64,000 nucleotides of DNA from Pseudomonadota bacterium (lineage in GTDB: Bacteria > Pseudomonadota > Alphaproteobacteria > Rhodospirillales > Magnetospirillaceae): the NCBI GenBank assembly GCA_023458315.1, contig JAEXAH010000016.1, forward strand, positions 1 to 64,000, written 5' to 3'. Both the position numbers and the translations under genes were made by a program. Shown one piece after another: positions 61,807 through 64,000 of this stretch. Below the pieces are notes generated by a model. The model was not told the DNA's origin. It saw only the letters and a program-made list of their open reading frames with translations, and searched no databases. Numbering within the stretch: position 1 is the stretch's first letter; every line of letters begins with the position of its first letter.

Positions 61807-62137
61807 ACCGCAGCACCATCCCGCCGGACACGGCACAAAGAACAGCCGAAACGCCGCCCAGCCCCCAGATCAGCCGATCCTGGCGGGCGAGGCGGCGGTC
61901 CTGTTCCGCCAGCTTTTGCTCCAGCCGCGCCTGCTGATCCTGCATGAAGGTTTCCAGGGTCAGGCGGTTGCGTTCCGCCTCGCCCTCCAGGTCGGCACGC
62001 AATTGTTCCGCCTCTTGCCGGGCGAAATCGTCCGCCATCGCCGGGACGGCGCGCAGTGCCATCACCGCCGGGACGGCGAGCAGTGCCATCACCGCCGGAA
62101 CGGCGACCCGTGCCGCAACCATCCACCACCACCGCAT
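61772..62137 (-). CDS. Small exported coiled-coil membrane protein of unknown function
   Basis: A 121-residue protein with an N-terminal hydrophobic signal ([18 protein letters not shown]), a Glu/Arg/Gln-rich coiled coil (about 38-75: [19 protein letters not shown]) and a C-terminal membrane helix ([19 protein letters not shown]) with Arg-rich tail. The signal region is encoded by imperfect 27-bp tandem repeats. Its 3' end overlaps that of the MCP gene on the opposite strand by 35 bp. No family recognised. Confidence 0.55.
   Translation of the reverse strand: MRWWWMVAARVAVPAVMALLAVPAVMALRAVPAMADDFARQEAEQLRADLEGEAERNRLTLETFMQDQQARLEQKLAEQDRRLARQDRLIWGLGGVSAVLCAVSGGMVLRSRRRGRRSGSR
62035..62112. 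repeat. Imperfect 24-27 bp tandem repeats within a signal peptide
   Basis: Three units (62035-62058, 62059-62085, 62086-62112), each beginning CCATC and containing GCCGGGACGGCG or a close variant, encode the repeated VPAVMAL-type stretch of the small membrane protein. Slippage between them would lengthen or shorten the hydrophobic core in steps of nine residues without changing frame. Confidence 0.7.
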
Positions 62138-62199
62138 GTCGCCATCCCGCCAACTCTCCCGTTGCGCGATGTTAGACCGGGGGCGAATTGAATACAATC

Positions 62200-63237
62200 C
62201 TAGGCGGCGCGCAGGCGGTCCGTGGGAAACGGTTTGAGGTTGTCCAGGAATTGCCGGGTGCAGGCCGCCCACGAAAAGGTCAGGGCGTGGGCCCGCGCCA
62301 TTTCGGCCGGGATGTCCAGCGCCGCCAGGGCGGCGGCGCGCAGGTCGTCGGACAACATTCCGGCGGCCGAGCCGCCGACCACGTCCAGCGGCCCCGGCAC
62401 CGGATAGGCCGCCACCGGCAGGCCCGAGGCCAGCGCCTCCAGCAGCACCAGCCCGAAAGTGTCGGTGCGCGACGGAAAGACGAAGCAATCGGCGGCGGCG
62501 TAATGCACCGCCAGATCCTCGGCGAATTTGGCGCCGACGAAACGCACCCCGGCATGGCGGCGGCGCAGGTCTTCCAGCAGCGGGCCGTCGCCCACCACCA
62601 CCTTCGACCCCGGCAGGTCCAGGTCCAGAAACGCCTGGATGTTCTTTTCCACCGCCACCCGGCCCACATACAGGAACACCGGGCGCGGCAGGTCGGCGAA
62701 CGGCCCGGCCTCGCCCTTGGCCTCGGGGCGGGGGCGGAACAGTTCGGTGTCGACGCCGCGCGACCACCGCCCGATATTGCCGAAGCCGCGCCGGACCAGT
62801 TCGTCCTCGATGCCCTGGGTCGCCACCATCACCCGCGACGATTTGCCGTGAAAGCGTCGCATCACCGCGTAGGACAAGGGCAGCGGCACCCGGAAGCGCG
62901 CCTGGATGTATTCCGGAAACTTGGTGTGGTAGGCGGTGGTGAACGGCACCCGCCGCCGCAGGCAATAGCGCCGCGCCGCCCAGCCCAGGGGGCCTTCGGT
63001 GGCGATGTGGATGGCGCAGGGCTGCGCCGCCTCGATCATCCGCGCCAGGGCGCGGCCGGGCCGCAACGCCAGCCGGATTTCCGGATAGGTCGGACAGGGG
63101 ATGGAGCGGAAACGGTCGGGGGTGATCATCACCACCTCGTGGCCGCTGTTCTCCAGTTCGTGTCTTAGTGTGTCGAGCGTGCGAACCACGCCGTTGACCT
63201 GAGGAAACCAGGCATCCGAAACAACGAGTATGCGCAT
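62200..63237 (-). CDS. Glycosyltransferase family 4 (mannosyl/glucosyl type)
   Basis: A 345-residue GT-B retaining glycosyltransferase. The N-terminal domain starts RILVVSDAWFPQVNGVVRTL with the GTxxGG-like NGVVRT site. The C-terminal domain has VGRVAVEKNIQAFL, VGDGPLLEDLRRRH and PSRTDTFGLVLLEALASGLP, the E-x7-E signature. Such alphaproteobacterial enzymes make glycolipids with GDP-mannose or UDP-sugar. The first 73 bases overlap the end of the phosphoesterase gene, and the two are probably a functional pair acting on lipid A or glycolipids. Confidence 0.87.
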   Translation of the reverse strand: MRILVVSDAWFPQVNGVVRTLDTLRHELENSGHEVVMITPDRFRSIPCPTYPEIRLALRPGRALARMIEAAQPCAIHIATEGPLGWAARRYCLRRRVPFTTAYHTKFPEYIQARFRVPLPLSYAVMRRFHGKSSRVMVATQGIEDELVRRGFGNIGRWSRGVDTELFRPRPEAKGEAGPFADLPRPVFLYVGRVAVEKNIQAFLDLDLPGSKVVVGDGPLLEDLRRRHAGVRFVGAKFAEDLAVHYAAADCFVFPSRTDTFGLVLLEALASGLPVAAYPVPGPLDVVGGSAAGMLSDDLRAAALAALDIPAEMARAHALTFSWAACTRQFLDNLKPFPTDRLRAA

Positions 63238-64000
63238 TCCCGTTCCTTGTCGGCCGAGGGAGTGTCGGGGGATGGCAGGGCGGCGGCCGGGCTCTGCATG
63301 ACGTGGTCCAGCCAACGCAGCACCTCGAGCGCGCCATCGGCGGTTTCGACCAGGGCGGTGCAGCTTTCCACCCAATCGCCGTCATTGGCGTACAGCACGC
63401 CGTCCACGTCGCGGATTTCCGCATGGTGGATGTGGCCGCACACCACGCCATCCACACCGCGCCGCCGCGCCTCGTCCGCCACCGTCTGCTCGTAATCGTC
63501 GATGAACTGGACGGCGTTCTTGACCTTGTGCTTCAGATAGGCCGACAGCGACCAATAGGGCAGCCCCATGCGCCGCCGCGCCACGTTCAGCCAATGATTC
63601 AGCGACAGCGCCAGGGTATAGGCGCCGTCGCCCAGATGGGCCAGCCACTTGGCGTATTTCACCACGCCGTCGAAACTGTCGCCGTGCAGCACCAGCAGGC
63701 GACGGCCGTCCGCCGTCTCGTGCAGCGCCTCGGCCGCCAGTTCGATCTCGCCGAAATTGTGTTCGGTGTAGTCGCGGGCGAATTCATCGTGGTTGCCGGG
63801 GATGAACACCACCCGCGTGCCCTTGCGCGCCTTGCGCAGAATCTTCTGCACCACGTCGTTGTGGGCCTGCGGCCAGTACCACGACCGGCGCAGCCGCCAG
63901 CCGTCGATGATGTCGCCCACCAGATACAACGTGTCGGATTCGGTGTTCTTCAGGAAATCCAACAGATACTCGGCCTTGCACCCCCGGGTGCCCAGGTGGA
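63165..64000 (-). CDS. LpxH-like metallophosphoesterase, 5'-truncated by the window
   Basis: At least 277 residues; the N-terminus lies beyond 64000. The visible start reads HLGTRGCKAEYLLDFLK, the metal block LYLVGDIIDGWRL follows, then FIPGNHDEFA, LLVLHGDSFDG and CGHIHHAEIRD, so the metal ligands are complete apart from any in the missing part. The family includes UDP-2,3-diacylglucosamine hydrolase of lipid A synthesis and related phosphatases. The C-terminal tail runs over the start of the glycosyltransferase gene in another frame. Confidence 0.86.
   Translation of the reverse strand, partial: HLGTRGCKAEYLLDFLKNTESDTLYLVGDIIDGWRLRRSWYWPQAHNDVVQKILRKARKGTRVVFIPGNHDEFARDYTEHNFGEIELAAEALHETADGRRLLVLHGDSFDGVVKYAKWLAHLGDGAYTLALSLNHWLNVARRRMGLPYWSLSAYLKHKVKNAVQFIDDYEQTVADEARRRGVDGVVCGHIHHAEIRDVDGVLYANDGDWVESCTALVETADGALEVLRWLDHVMQSPAAALPSPDTPSADKERECAYSLFRMPGFLRSTAWFARSTH

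Overview
This window reads as a contiguous chromosomal segment of a GC-rich alphaproteobacterium. The best guess is the Rhodospirillales, close to Magnetospirillum. The evidence is the strong G/C third-position bias, the CarD and FdxA types, the mutM/ubiE/ubiB order, the stand-alone DnaA-domain-IV protein, and the many two-component and chemotaxis genes. The species call is inference. Coding density is high, no intergenic gap exceeds about 300 bases, and I see no tRNA, rRNA, CRISPR array, prophage or insertion sequence.

Layout. Positions 1-3200 hold an ArnT-like glycosyltransferase, a PAP2 phosphatase and an exported SH3 protein. 3349-7035 is a same-strand run of a 2-hydroxyacid dehydrogenase, pabB, pabC and greB. 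7066-11140 holds two unrecognised proteins around a moeB/DsrE-like cluster. 11229-18851 holds a GGDEF-EAL protein, a transporter/LysR pair, a receiver-pentapeptide fusion, an Atm1-type ABC exporter and a degenerate metallophosphoesterase. 18971-21363 holds carD, fdxA, and TerB-like and TerC-like genes. 21440-26304 is a six-gene signalling operon on the minus strand: response regulator, receiver-kinase, periplasmic binding protein, SiaB-like, SiaC-like, soluble histidine kinase. It is followed upstream by the DnaA-domain-IV protein.

27096-33746 holds a proline iminopeptidase, queA and tgt (queuosine tRNA modification), a His-tailed EamA transporter, an enoyl-CoA hydratase and mutM. 33873-34657 is a nucleotidyltransferase/HEPN gene pair bracketed by perfect 29-bp direct repeats and wedged between mutM and ubiE-ubiB. 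37077-46705 holds a GST, an M17 aminopeptidase, a MarR regulator, a small membrane/secreted pair, a receiver-adenylate cyclase, a YeiH/LysR pair, rsmD, rluB, tadA and an AhpD-like protein. 48656-53216 holds recR, ybaB, dnaX and pgi.

53473-57126 is a nickel/cobalt ECF transporter operon (NikK, M, L, Q and O-like) ending in a 96-residue protein that is more than one third histidine. Upstream of it lies a symmetric repeat arrangement that looks like an operator. 57212-64000 holds a large hybrid kinase, a methyl-accepting chemotaxis protein, and a glycosyltransferase with a partner LpxH-like phosphoesterase cut by the window end.

Several intergenic spaces carry structured repeats. The most striking is a four-copy element with a constant CCCTCGCCGGGC box followed by a hairpin whose stem changes by compensating pairs while its ATCC loop stays fixed. 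A second family is the common CGTCAT-type alphaproteobacterial palindrome; one copy supplies the last codons of rsmD.
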